From the NCBI GenBank assembly GCA_003219945.1, contig QHQV01000321.1:1-6552 (forward strand): a stretch of 6,552 nucleotides of DNA, in the 5' to 3' direction. The position numbers and the translations under genes were made by a program. Each line of letters opens with the position of its first letter. Positions within the stretch are counted from its first letter, which is position 1. This DNA comes from Verrucomicrobiota bacterium. Lineage in GTDB: Bacteria; Verrucomicrobiota; Verrucomicrobiia; Chthoniobacterales; UBA10450. Of the stretch, positions 1-5,298 are shown piece after piece. Under the pieces are notes generated by a model, which saw only the letters and a program-made list of their open reading frames with translations, was not told where the DNA came from and did not search any database.

Positions 1-994
1 ATTCGAAATAGGTTATGCCGCCCCAGTTTTCCATCGCGCCGCCGAACCCCCCCGGCAAAGCAATCTGATCCAACTTCGGCAATGGATATGGCACGCCGAA
101 ATAATCGTTGTAATACTTCAAAATCTCCGCTGAGGCCTCGAGCGCGTAACGACCCAGTTCTGCTTTGCCTTTTGTCGCGATTACGCGGATCTGCGTCGGG
201 CCGACTTGCGACTGGATAAAATCGAGTTCGCCGGCGACAAATACATTCAGATAGCTGGACATCGGCGGAGTTGGTGCAAAGCGCACTTCCTTCATCGGTT
301 TTCGCGGTGGTAGGGCGCGACCGCCGGGCGCGCCGCTTGAGGTGTCTAATCTCGGACGGCCTCCCGCAGCCGCGGGATCCCTACCATTCAGCAGAGTTTT
401 GCTCTGGATTGGCATGTTTGAGACCGCGAGCCAATTCTCAGGCACCACAACGGTCAATTGAAAACGCGCGCGAAAAGCTGGTTCATCCCAGCAGGGAAAG
501 AATCGACGCGCATCAGTCGCTTCGAATTGCGTCCCAAGCATAACTTTGCGCGCACCGCTGCCCTGCTCCTGATAACGCATGTAAAAAAGCCCCTGCCCTT
601 GCTGATTGATCTTGCCCGTGAAACGTAGCGTGAGCGCGTGATCGCCAGCCGCGAGTTCTGACGAAAACGGAAGGGTAAGCAGTTCGTTTTCGTTATCGGC
701 CTTGATTGCCGAGACGGGCAGTTCTTTGCCATCGACAGAGGCCGCTTCGATCTTGAGTTCGAGCCCGTTCAACACCAGTTGATGGACCGGACCCCGCACG
801 TTCAGCTTCACCGTTTCACTTCCGGCAAACGTGAAATTGTCGAGGTTCGGAACGATTCTGATTGCGTATTCTGTCGGGACTACTTCTTTTGGAAGTTTCC
901 CGGGCGTCTCGTTGAAGTTAAACGGTTTTTCCACAGCTCCGACTAACGATCCTATTAAAAATAAAAGCAGAAATGCGAGACGTGGAACGCGCAT
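1..994 (-). CDS. Secreted M1-family zinc aminopeptidase, N-terminal part (cut by window edge)
   Basis: Reading from the ATG at 994, 331 codons run off the left edge. Residues 1-20 form a signal peptide (basic RVPR, a Leu/Phe-rich core, then VGA before VEKPF), so the enzyme is probably exported. The next ~180 residues fit the N-terminal beta domain of M1 metallopeptidases, with typical stretches such as FEATDARRFFPCWDEPAFRA and, later, KEVRFAPTPPMSSYL. The GAMEN substrate-binding motif lies at residues 319-323 (FGGAMENWGGITYFE). M1 enzymes remove N-terminal amino acids from peptides using a HEXXH...E zinc site, which would lie beyond the edge and cannot be checked. Residues ~204-229 are encoded by a palindromic repeat and look foreign to the family. 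The only nearby upstream ATG in another frame meets a stop at once, so 994 is the natural start. The family call is firm; the peptide substrate is unknown. Confidence 0.93.
   Translation of the reverse strand, partial: MRVPRLAFLLLFLIGSLVGAVEKPFNFNETPGKLPKEVVPTEYAIRIVPNLDNFTFAGSETVKLNVRGPVHQLVLNGLELKIEAASVDGKELPVSAIKADNENELLTLPFSSELAAGDHALTLRFTGKINQQGQGLFYMRYQEQGSGARKVMLGTQFEATDARRFFPCWDEPAFRARFQLTVVVPENWLAVSNMPIQSKTLLNGRDPAAAGGRPRLDTSSGAPGGRALPPRKPMKEVRFAPTPPMSSYLNVFVAGELDFIQSQVGPTQIRVIATKGKAELGRYALEASAEILKYYNDYFGVPYPLPKLDQIALPGGFGGAMENWGGITYFE
309..385 (-). repeat. Palindromic repeat, family A copy 1, inserted in frame in the aminopeptidase gene
   Basis: This 77-bp element is bounded by perfect 7-bp inverted ends, GGTAGGG (309-315) and CCCTACC (379-385). 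Inside are two hairpins: ggcgcg 314-319 pairs with cgcgcc 329-334, and tcccgc 362-367 pairs with gcggga 372-377 around a 4-nt loop. Bases 311-335 are an exact 25-bp reverse-complement match to 1067-1091, and cggacggc at 353-360 matches gccgtccg at 1055-1062. In the host gene it encodes a Gly/Pro/Arg/Ala-rich segment (residues ~204-229) without breaking the frame. That the element inserted into an existing gene is inferred. The shared sequence and inverted ends are seen directly. Confidence 0.85.
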
Positions 995-1037
995 ATCTCG
1001 GATTAAAGCATGGCTCTAATTTTTTGCTTTCTGAGTC

Positions 1038-1091
1038 GTAGGAACCGCTCGCGAGCCGTCCGCCTACGGCGCGCCCGGCGGTCGCGCCCTA
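1038..1091 (+). repeat. Palindromic repeat, family A copy 2 (shorter), intergenic
   Basis: The element starts with GTAGG (1038-1042) and ends with CCCTA (1087-1091). It carries a 10-bp perfect palindrome, gctcgcgagc, at 1047-1056, and a hairpin ggcgcg 1068-1073 / cgcgcc 1083-1088. Its last 25 bases match copy 1 exactly in the opposite orientation. It begins 4 nt beyond the stop codon of the small exported-protein gene and lies between that gene and the aminopeptidase, so its RNA hairpin could affect read-through or mRNA stability. That role is inference. Confidence 0.82.
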
Positions 1092-1095
1092 ACAC

Positions 1096-1539
1096 TTACT
1101 GAACGATCAGTACCAGTAGCAATTGTCCCCCGCCCACCTGCGGGCCTTTGATAACCAGCGGGCTGCGCTTGCTCAGCTTGGCTTCGGTCTCGAGCAAAAG
1201 TTCCTTCTCCTTGTAAAGCTTCAGATTCAAAACGTAGCCGCTTTGTGTTTCACCGCGCGCGTCTACATGCAGGCCGAAAAATTTGCTCGTCGCAAGCCAA
1301 TCTTCTTGACCGGTCTTAAGGGTTTTTTGCGATTGTCCAATCACCTGAAATTGATCGTAGCCGAAAAACTTTTTCAGCAATCCTTCGATTCGAGTCAATT
1401 CCGACGGGATCGACTGCGGCTGGGAGACGTTGTCCGCCATGACAAGCCCGCTCCACACTGTCTCCGCCGCTTGCAACACGGGCGGCGCAGTCATCGTCAG
1501 AACAAGAACAGAGATTACGACCGCCACCGAGCGATGCAT
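1096..1539 (-). CDS. Small exported protein of unknown function, third gene of the sigma operon
   Basis: This is a 147-aa protein with a clear signal peptide: basic HR near the start, hydrophobic VAVVISVLVLTMTAPPVL, and likely cleavage near residue 24-25 (LQAA, then ETVW). The mature part, about 122 residues, has a predicted helix around IPSELTRIEGLLKKFF followed by alternating strands (LHVDARGETQSGYVLNLKLY, ELLLETEAKL). It ends in a glycine-rich strand-forming tail, GGGQLLLVLIVQ. I recognise no enzyme motif. Its ATG lies only 6 nt after the stop of the putative anti-sigma gene and has no obvious Shine-Dalgarno sequence, so translational coupling is likely. A periplasmic partner of the membrane anti-sigma protein is a reasonable guess from position alone. 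Confidence 0.8.
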   Translation of the reverse strand: MHRSVAVVISVLVLTMTAPPVLQAAETVWSGLVMADNVSQPQSIPSELTRIEGLLKKFFGYDQFQVIGQSQKTLKTGQEDWLATSKFFGLHVDARGETQSGYVLNLKLYKEKELLLETEAKLSKRSPLVIKGPQVGGGQLLLVLIVQ

Positions 1540-1545
1540 GAGCAG

Positions 1546-2070
1546 TTATTTCGCGGCGTAATCGGCGGGCAAGCTTTGTAGTCCTTCGGTCCAAAGGACT
1601 GTTGCACGATCTTGTTTCACCTCGAAGATCGAGACCGTCGCATTCGGACTAACGACGGGATCGACCCGAGCATTCAGAATCTGTGTCAGGTATTGCGATT
1701 CTTCTGCCGGTCTTTCCTGACGCGTCACCAGGACTGTGCAAACTAAAAATACAGCGAGTGAGGCAATGCCCGCCCACAAGAGGCGCGGAATCGTCCACCA
1801 ACTGGACGTCGGACTTCCGCGAGCGCGCTTCCGAGGTTGCTCGCCACTTTCCTGCACGATGCTTTCGCGGAGCTGATGACTGAAGAATTCTTCGTTCTTC
1901 AGTGGATGCGCAGTCAACTCGCGCTTCAACAGCTCACCGAGTTTTTTTGCCTCGGCTTTTTCGGCTTGAGCGGCAGCTTTGTCAGGCAGCGAGGCCTCGA
2001 ATTCTGATAACTCGCGCCCGCTGAGCTGGTCGTCCAGCCATGCCGTCCATTTTTCCTCAAGCGTTTTCAT
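1546..2070 (-). CDS. Single-pass membrane protein, probable anti-sigma factor
   Basis: The protein has 174 aa. The cytoplasmic N-terminus (1-92) is charged and helical, opening with EEKWTAWLDDQLSGRELSEFE, which resembles the start of many anti-sigma factors. One transmembrane helix spans about residues 95-116 (IPRLLWAGIASLAVFLVCTVLV). Basic residues just before it (PRKRAR, 79-84) support an N-in, C-out topology. The periplasmic tail includes a short conserved-looking strand pair, NATVSIFEVKQDRATVLWTEGL (seen around 143-164). There is no HXXXCXXC zinc motif; the only cysteine is in the membrane helix. The gene overlaps the sigma-factor gene by 14 bp, and a GAGAG ribosome site lies 8 nt before its ATG inside that gene. 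The role, holding the sigma factor at the membrane until an envelope signal, is inferred from layout and topology. Confidence 0.78.
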   Translation of the reverse strand: MKTLEEKWTAWLDDQLSGRELSEFEASLPDKAAAQAEKAEAKKLGELLKRELTAHPLKNEEFFSHQLRESIVQESGEQPRKRARGSPTSSWWTIPRLLWAGIASLAVFLVCTVLVTRQERPAEESQYLTQILNARVDPVVSPNATVSIFEVKQDRATVLWTEGLQSLPADYAAK

Positions 2071-2668
2071 AAACGTCTCTCAGTAAGCTTTGCAATTTCT
2101 TGCGCGCATAAAACAAGCGGGACATCACTGTGCCGATCGAACACCCCAATGCCTCTGCGATCTCGTGATACTGCATCTCGTCAATTTCCTTCATTAAAAT
2201 CACGGCGCGGTGTTCGGGCGAGAGCTGGCCAATTGCCTTTTCGATTCGGACGCGGATCTCGTCTCGTTCCATGGCTTGATGGGGTAACGCTTCCGTTTTC
2301 GGAACCGTTTTGGATGCAGGTTCAATCTCTCTCAATTGAATTGCATCATCGAACTCAGCGCCGCCGCCTTTGACCCGCTTTTTACGCAGCCAATCGATCG
2401 TCACGTTCATGACGATCCGATAAATCCAGGTGTAAAAAGATGACTGACCGCGGAAGCGTCCAATCGATCTCCATGCTTTTAGGAAGCTCTCCTGAGCCAG
2501 ATCCCATGCGTCCTGTTCGCTGTGGACCATGTTGTAAATCATGCCGAATACTCGTGTGCGGTAGCGGGTTACCAGCTCGTCGAATGCTTCGGTGTCACCG
2601 GCCTGGCATCGTTTCACCAAGTCCAATTCCGACACATCGGACTGCGCCAGAGTCGCTTCCGTTTGCAT
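2057..2668 (-). CDS. ECF-type (RpoE-like) RNA polymerase sigma factor
   Basis: At 203 aa this is the usual size of an extracytoplasmic-function sigma factor. Sigma region 2 covers about residues 24-95, with DAWDLAQESFLKAWRS (53-68, core RNA polymerase binding) and FRGQSSFYTWIYRIVMN (72-88, -10 recognition and melting). An acidic linker (~100-138) follows. Region 4 covers ~140-196, with LSPEHRAVILMKEIDEMQY and the helix-turn-helix HEIAEALGCSIGTVMSRLFYARKKL for -35 binding. Region 3 is absent, as expected for ECF factors. The start at 2668 gives a complete region 2 and no better start is evident; no strong Shine-Dalgarno is seen. The overlapping downstream membrane gene is the likely anti-sigma factor. 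I could not find a convincing ECF promoter upstream, so autoregulation is only presumed. Confidence 0.95.
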   Translation of the reverse strand: MQTEATLAQSDVSELDLVKRCQAGDTEAFDELVTRYRTRVFGMIYNMVHSEQDAWDLAQESFLKAWRSIGRFRGQSSFYTWIYRIVMNVTIDWLRKKRVKGGGAEFDDAIQLREIEPASKTVPKTEALPHQAMERDEIRVRIEKAIGQLSPEHRAVILMKEIDEMQYHEIAEALGCSIGTVMSRLFYARKKLQSLLRDVYENA

Positions 2669-2702
2669 GATTGGACGGAGCGCGCCCTTATTTCATTCAA
2701 CG

Positions 2703-3368
2703 CTAAAAGCTCTCTGGGCCGGAACGGCGGCGCCACTCAGCGCGATATTCACCCATCAGGCTTACAATGCCGTCACGGACTTCAAAGAGCCGTTGCTGCA
2801 ATACTAGGTACTCCGACCGGCTGATCAGTCGGGCGGTCTTTCGCAGTTGCGCAGCTGAATTCATTGAGGTCGTGATCGCCTTCAAGGCCCGTTTCAAATA
2901 CGCGATGGTCATGCCGATTTCCTCGAGATGATCACCACTCAACGCCGCTGCTAGCTTCGCGCTGGCCAGAGCCGCGTGAGTAGCCAGCTTAACCGCTGCG
3001 GGCTCGTTCTGGAGCGTAGGATTTTGATCGAACAATTGATCGATCCAGAGCGTGAGATCGAACGCCGCGCGATAAAGATCGTGCTCCTGGAAAGTTTCGC
3101 CGGAGGCAGCTGTGTTGTCGACGGCGCACTCTTCCTCTTCCGTCGCCGTTTCATCCAGAAGCGCGTCCACCTCGGCGCTCCAGTCTTTTTCATCCAGCAA
3201 CTGCGTCCAACCCATTTCGCGCGCGATAATTTCATCACGGCGCGGGTCATCAAGATATGTTTCCAGCAACTGCATGTATTTTTCGGTCTTGCCATCTTGT
3301 TGCTGAAGAAAACGCTCCCAATCGTATTCGTCCCACATGCGCTCAGGCTCGCCCCAGTTACCGGCCAT
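2703..3368 (-). CDS. Hypothetical acidic helical protein upstream of the sigma operon
   Basis: This is a 221-aa soluble protein with no signal peptide or membrane segment. Residues 1-80 are rich in Asp, Glu and Trp (WDEYDWERFLQQQDGKTEKY, then YLDDPRRDEIIAREMGWTQL). Residues 95-205 form a run of predicted amphipathic helices (DLYRAAFDLTLWIDQLF, AAVKLATHAALASAKLAAAL, EEIGMTIAYLKRALKAITTS, LVLQQRLFEVRDGIVSLMGE), suggesting a helical bundle. I do not recognise the family. A second in-frame ATG at 3338 (residue 11, MWDEYDW) is an equally good start and would give 211 aa. The stop lies 34 bp before the sigma-factor start, so the two may be co-transcribed. That the gene is real is supported by its long open frame and protein-like composition. 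Confidence 0.75.
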   Translation of the reverse strand: MAGNWGEPERMWDEYDWERFLQQQDGKTEKYMQLLETYLDDPRRDEIIAREMGWTQLLDEKDWSAEVDALLDETATEEEECAVDNTAASGETFQEHDLYRAAFDLTLWIDQLFDQNPTLQNEPAAVKLATHAALASAKLAAALSGDHLEEIGMTIAYLKRALKAITTSMNSAAQLRKTARLISRSEYLVLQQRLFEVRDGIVSLMGEYRAEWRRRSGPESF

Positions 3369-3431
3369 GCAGAACTAAACGCGAGCTTCTCTTTCCGCGC
3401 AAAATTTTTTCGTGGCTCCTTTCTTCAGCAT

Positions 3432-3454
3432 CAACCCGCGAATTCCGCGGGTTG
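3432..3454. promoter_or_regulatory. Perfect palindrome in a divergent intergenic region (operator or hairpin)
   Basis: The sequence caacccgcg (3432-3440) is followed by aattc and then cgcgggttg (3446-3454), a perfect 9-bp inverted repeat with a 5-nt spacer. It sits between the divergent starts at 3368 (minus) and 3487 (plus), where a dimeric regulator's operator or a 5'-leader hairpin could act. There is no T-run behind it on either side, so a classic terminator is unlikely. No partner site is seen elsewhere in the window. Confidence 0.5.
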
Positions 3455-3486
3455 CATCAGGCTCTTCGATCAGTACGTTCGGCTTC

Positions 3487-3681
3487 GTGAATAAACATGC
3501 TGCATGGTGTGGGATGCTCGCTGTGGTGATCGCGTCGCTGCTTTCCGCTTGTGCCTCGTCATCTCAGGAAGGCGTTGTAACAGAACCGACTGAAGACCAT
3601 ATGACATCTACCGCCGCCCACTTCGCACGCCCGTCATATGCTCCCGGTGGCGAGGCGGGAACGAGCTCTGGGCACTTCTAA
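3487..3681 (+). CDS. Very small lipoprotein, first of a tandem homologous pair
   Basis: From the GTG at 3487 this encodes 64 aa. Residues 1-21 are a lipoprotein signal peptide (NKHAAWCGMLAVVIASLLSA) with lipobox L19-S20-A21 and Cys22, the expected site of lipid attachment. The mature part is only 43 residues, polar and Ser/Thr/Gly/Pro-rich, with no recognised domain. A longer open frame starts at ATG 3412, but that would put 25 unrelated residues before the signal peptide and run through the palindrome. The GTG start also makes the protein align with the next gene: K3, A5, A6, G9, L11, I15, A16, L18, L19, A21, C22 and S24 are shared, and both carry a YAPG motif near the C-terminus. The function is unknown; an envelope-anchored role is inferred from the signal. 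Confidence 0.72.
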   Translation: MNKHAAWCGMLAVVIASLLSACASSSQEGVVTEPTEDHMTSTAAHFARPSYAPGGEAGTSSGHF

Positions 3682-3684
3682 GTT

Positions 3685-3720
3685 GGGCCGCCTATCGTTT
3701 ACAGACTGTGGGCGCGGCCC
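3685..3720 (+). other. Weak inverted repeat between the two lipoprotein genes
   Basis: The bases gggccgc (3685-3691) can pair with gcggccc (3714-3720) across a 22-nt loop, starting 4 nt after the first lipoprotein stop codon. There is no following T-tract, so it is at best a weak attenuator or an mRNA-stabilising 3' hairpin. It could also be chance in GC-rich DNA. Confidence 0.25.
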
Positions 3721-3780
3721 GTGAATGCCGTTCTTTGCGGCTGGTTGCATCGGGGATGACCTGCACATAGGTTCGCGTCA

Positions 3781-3978
3781 GTGGTTAAACAAGCAGCGCT
3801 GACAGGTATTCTGGTTTTGCTGATTGCGGTTTTACTCGCTGCCTGCACGTCAACCACTGATGAAACAATCTCCAGTCCGTCATCCGCGCAATCTGGCGCA
3901 GCTGTTCCCGGAGAAAAAATGTCCGATGATGAGCGATATGCTCCGGGCGCGATGGGATCCAGCAACGTGCGCTGGTGA
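3781..3978 (+). CDS. Very small lipoprotein, second of a tandem homologous pair
   Basis: The 65-aa protein starts at GTG 3781. Its signal peptide (VKQAALTGILVLLIAVLLAA) ends in a lipobox, L19-A20-A21-Cys22, at exactly the same position as in the preceding gene. The mature 44 residues are Ser/Thr-rich (CTSTTDETISSPSSAQSG), then become mixed charged and end with DDERYAPGAMGSSNVRW. The YAPG motif and following small residues echo the C-terminus of the upstream paralogue. No strong ribosome binding site is visible before the GTG. The gene lies 99 bp after its paralogue and ends 20 bp from the stop of the convergent phosphatase gene. I recognise no family beyond 'small lipoprotein'; superficial similarity to entericidin-type peptides is limited to the signal. 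Confidence 0.75.
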   Translation: MVKQAALTGILVLLIAVLLAACTSTTDETISSPSSAQSGAAVPGEKMSDDERYAPGAMGSSNVRW

Positions 3979-3998
3979 GTGTTGTTACGAGACGGTGA

Positions 3999-4799
3999 TC
4001 AGAGGGCGCCGCTGGAGATATCGCCATTTGTGAAGTGCAGTAACGCTTCATGGACACCCGCTCCATGGTCCTTCTGTGCAACGTAACCGCCAGCGTTGCT
4101 CACGGCATTTTGCACTTCCGGGATGGCATTGGCTGGACACGACGGCATTGCTGCGAACCTTCCGTCCAACATCGACACATCGTTATGGTGATCGCCAGCC
4201 GCGAAAATGTTTTCGCGCGCGATATCCAGCAAACGCGCCAGCTCAGCCAGCGTCGCGCCTTTGTGGTAATCAGCGTGACAAAAACGCAGGTAAATCCCAT
4301 TCCGCTGGTAATCTAACTTTGGATGGCCCGCACGCGCCTGCCGAATGAAGTCCGTGATGCGGTCCATCTCTTCCTCGCTTTCCGCGGCGAGTCCTTCAAG
4401 GCCTTCCGAGTTATAGATCAGGCGCGCTTTCGTTTGATTCGTGGCGAAATCCACAAATTCAGCCAGGACGGAACCAGCAGACGAAAACAAGTCGGCATGA
4501 TCGCGCGCGCATCGCTGGTTCCAATTGCCGAACGGTTCCCATCTCTCGCCGTTTTGTCCCGGACGAAAAACATCGCGCTCGGTCGTCAGGATGAAATCCG
4601 GACGAATCGGCAGGGCGAACTCGGCGAGACCTTTTTCAAGCAGATCGACCGAGCGCCCCGTGTTGATCGCCCAGATCGCGCCACCATCCTGCAACTCGCG
4701 AATCAACTCCATACATCGGGAGTTGAACACCGGTTCGGTAGCACGCGAAACAAGCGTCCCATCAAAATCGATACTGAGCAGCCGAATTGGTGAACGCAT
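3999..4799 (-). CDS. HAD-superfamily phosphatase, Cof/sucrose-phosphatase-like (class IIB cap)
   Basis: With the ATG at 4799 the protein is 266 aa. All four HAD motifs are present: motif I DFDGT with nucleophile Asp11 and acid/base Asp13, motif II Thr47 in INTGR, motif III Lys180 in YHKGATL, and motif IV GDHHNDVSML with Asp203 and Asp207 for magnesium. The long insert between motifs II and III (~80-170) is the place and size of a C2 cap, as in Cof-type and sugar-phosphate phosphatases. It is a cytosolic enzyme that should hydrolyse a small phosphate ester; the substrate cannot be read from sequence. The open frame extends to ATG 4835, but the 12 extra residues precede the normal family start (RSPIRLLSIDFDGT) and enter the divergent promoter region, so I prefer 4799. 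It is transcribed divergently from the helical-protein gene and converges on the second lipoprotein. Confidence 0.9.
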   Translation of the reverse strand: MRSPIRLLSIDFDGTLVSRATEPVFNSRCMELIRELQDGGAIWAINTGRSVDLLEKGLAEFALPIRPDFILTTERDVFRPGQNGERWEPFGNWNQRCARDHADLFSSAGSVLAEFVDFATNQTKARLIYNSEGLEGLAAESEEEMDRITDFIRQARAGHPKLDYQRNGIYLRFCHADYHKGATLAELARLLDIARENIFAAGDHHNDVSMLDGRFAAMPSCPANAIPEVQNAVSNAGGYVAQKDHGAGVHEALLHFTNGDISSGAL

Positions 4800-4867
4800 T
4801 CGAAAGCAATTTAAGAATTGATTTCCGAGAAGCAATGCGTGGATTGTTTCAGGAGCGTAAAATCAAG

Positions 4868-5155
4868 ATGAAATCAGCCTACGAACTCGCAATGGAACGT
4901 CTTCAAAAAGCGTCGCCATCGCTCTCGCTCACAGACGAACAAAAGAAAGAACTCGCCGAACTGGATTCCAAGTATCAGGCGAAAATTGCCGAGAAAGAGC
5001 TCTTTCTAAAGGATCAAATTCGCAAGGCGCAAACCGACGGCAAGGTCGACGATATCGATTCTCTGCAGAAGCAACTCGCCTCCGAGGTCGGGCGCTTGCA
5101 GCAGGAGTGCGAAGCAGCGAAAGAAAAACTCCGTAACCAATTTGCGAAACTGTAG
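4868..5155 (+). CDS. Small charged helical protein of unknown function
   Basis: This 95-aa protein starts at ATG 4868, chosen because an AGGAG ribosome site lies at 4851-4855, 12 nt upstream. The open frame continues up to 4787, but that extension overlaps the start of the divergent phosphatase. It has no signal peptide or membrane helix. Residues 24-95 are almost continuous Lys/Glu/Gln/Leu-rich helix (DEQKKELAELDSKYQAKIAE, then LQKQLASEVGRLQQECEAAK), with spacing compatible with a coiled coil and a DGKVDDID break in the middle. The composition suggests an oligomeric or chaperone-like helper, but I recognise no named family. The TAG stop (5153-5155) is part of the downstream repeat, so the original C-terminus may have been different. 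Confidence 0.75.
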   Translation: MKSAYELAMERLQKASPSLSLTDEQKKELAELDSKYQAKIAEKELFLKDQIRKAQTDGKVDDIDSLQKQLASEVGRLQQECEAAKEKLRNQFAKL

Positions 5156-5174
5156 CCGCGTCTGTGAGACGCGC
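5152..5174 (+). repeat. Palindromic repeat, family B copy 1, at the 3' end of the helical-protein gene
   Basis: The element begins with GTAGCCGC, whose reverse complement, gcggctac, occurs exactly at the right end of the copy at 6288-6295. It forms a perfect 7-bp hairpin, cgcgtct (5157-5163) with agacgcg (5167-5173), around a GTG loop. Bases 5161-5174 are identical to 6239-6252 (14 bp). The TAG at 5153-5155 serves as the stop codon of the upstream gene. The true right boundary is unclear because another inverted repeat follows. Confidence 0.7.
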
Positions 5175-5187
5175 CGCAAGCGTGCTA

Positions 5188-5230
5188 GTTGCGTAGGTGC
5201 GCAAGCGGCGCAGCAGCGCCGCACTCCAAC
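5188..5230 (+). repeat. Second hairpin repeat before the glycosyltransferase gene
   Basis: The core is a perfect 7-bp hairpin, gcggcgc (5205-5211) with gcgccgc (5216-5222), around AGCA. Flanks GTTG (5188-5191) and CAAC (5227-5230) are inverted, with an imperfectly paired arm between (taggtgcg against cgcact). It may be the right half of the family B element at 5152 or a separate element placed next to it. It lies in the 143-bp gap between two plus-strand genes, where it could act as a terminator-like or processing hairpin; there is no T-run. Confidence 0.55.
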
Positions 5231-5298
5231 ACGCAAGAGCGTTAATATGCGCTGGTAATAACGGCCGCCGCTTGCATGGCGGGCGTTCCCCTTTGGAG

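Noticed and set aside
309..1091. Two inverted repeat copies as the ends of a single composite transposon
   Set aside because: No transposase is encoded between them. The interval is the beginning of the aminopeptidase gene, and one copy lies inside that gene.
1123..1581. A 152-aa open frame on the plus strand
   Set aside because: It is antisense to the exported-protein gene, which has a signal peptide and operon context. The plus-strand translation has no coherent domain or signal.
3412..3486. An upstream ATG start for the first small lipoprotein (89 aa)
   Set aside because: It would bury the lipoprotein signal peptide behind 25 residues, pass through the palindrome, and break the residue-for-residue alignment with the second lipoprotein.
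2976..3494. A 172-aa open frame on the plus strand
   Set aside because: It lies antisense to the 221-aa gene and runs across the divergent intergenic region and into the lipoprotein start. Its composition (scattered Cys, Arg, Phe) looks like a shadow frame.
4323..4793. A 156-aa open frame on the plus strand
   Set aside because: It is fully antisense to the HAD phosphatase, whose four catalytic motifs make the minus strand the coding one.
4800..4835. An upstream ATG start for the HAD phosphatase
   Set aside because: The extra 12 residues precede the standard family N-terminus and occupy the short divergent promoter region.
5152..5230. Possible CRISPR or tRNA-like structure because of consecutive hairpins
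   Set aside because: There are no regularly spaced direct repeats with unique spacers, and no cloverleaf with an acceptor stem and TψC-like arm. The hairpins are better explained as palindromic repeats.
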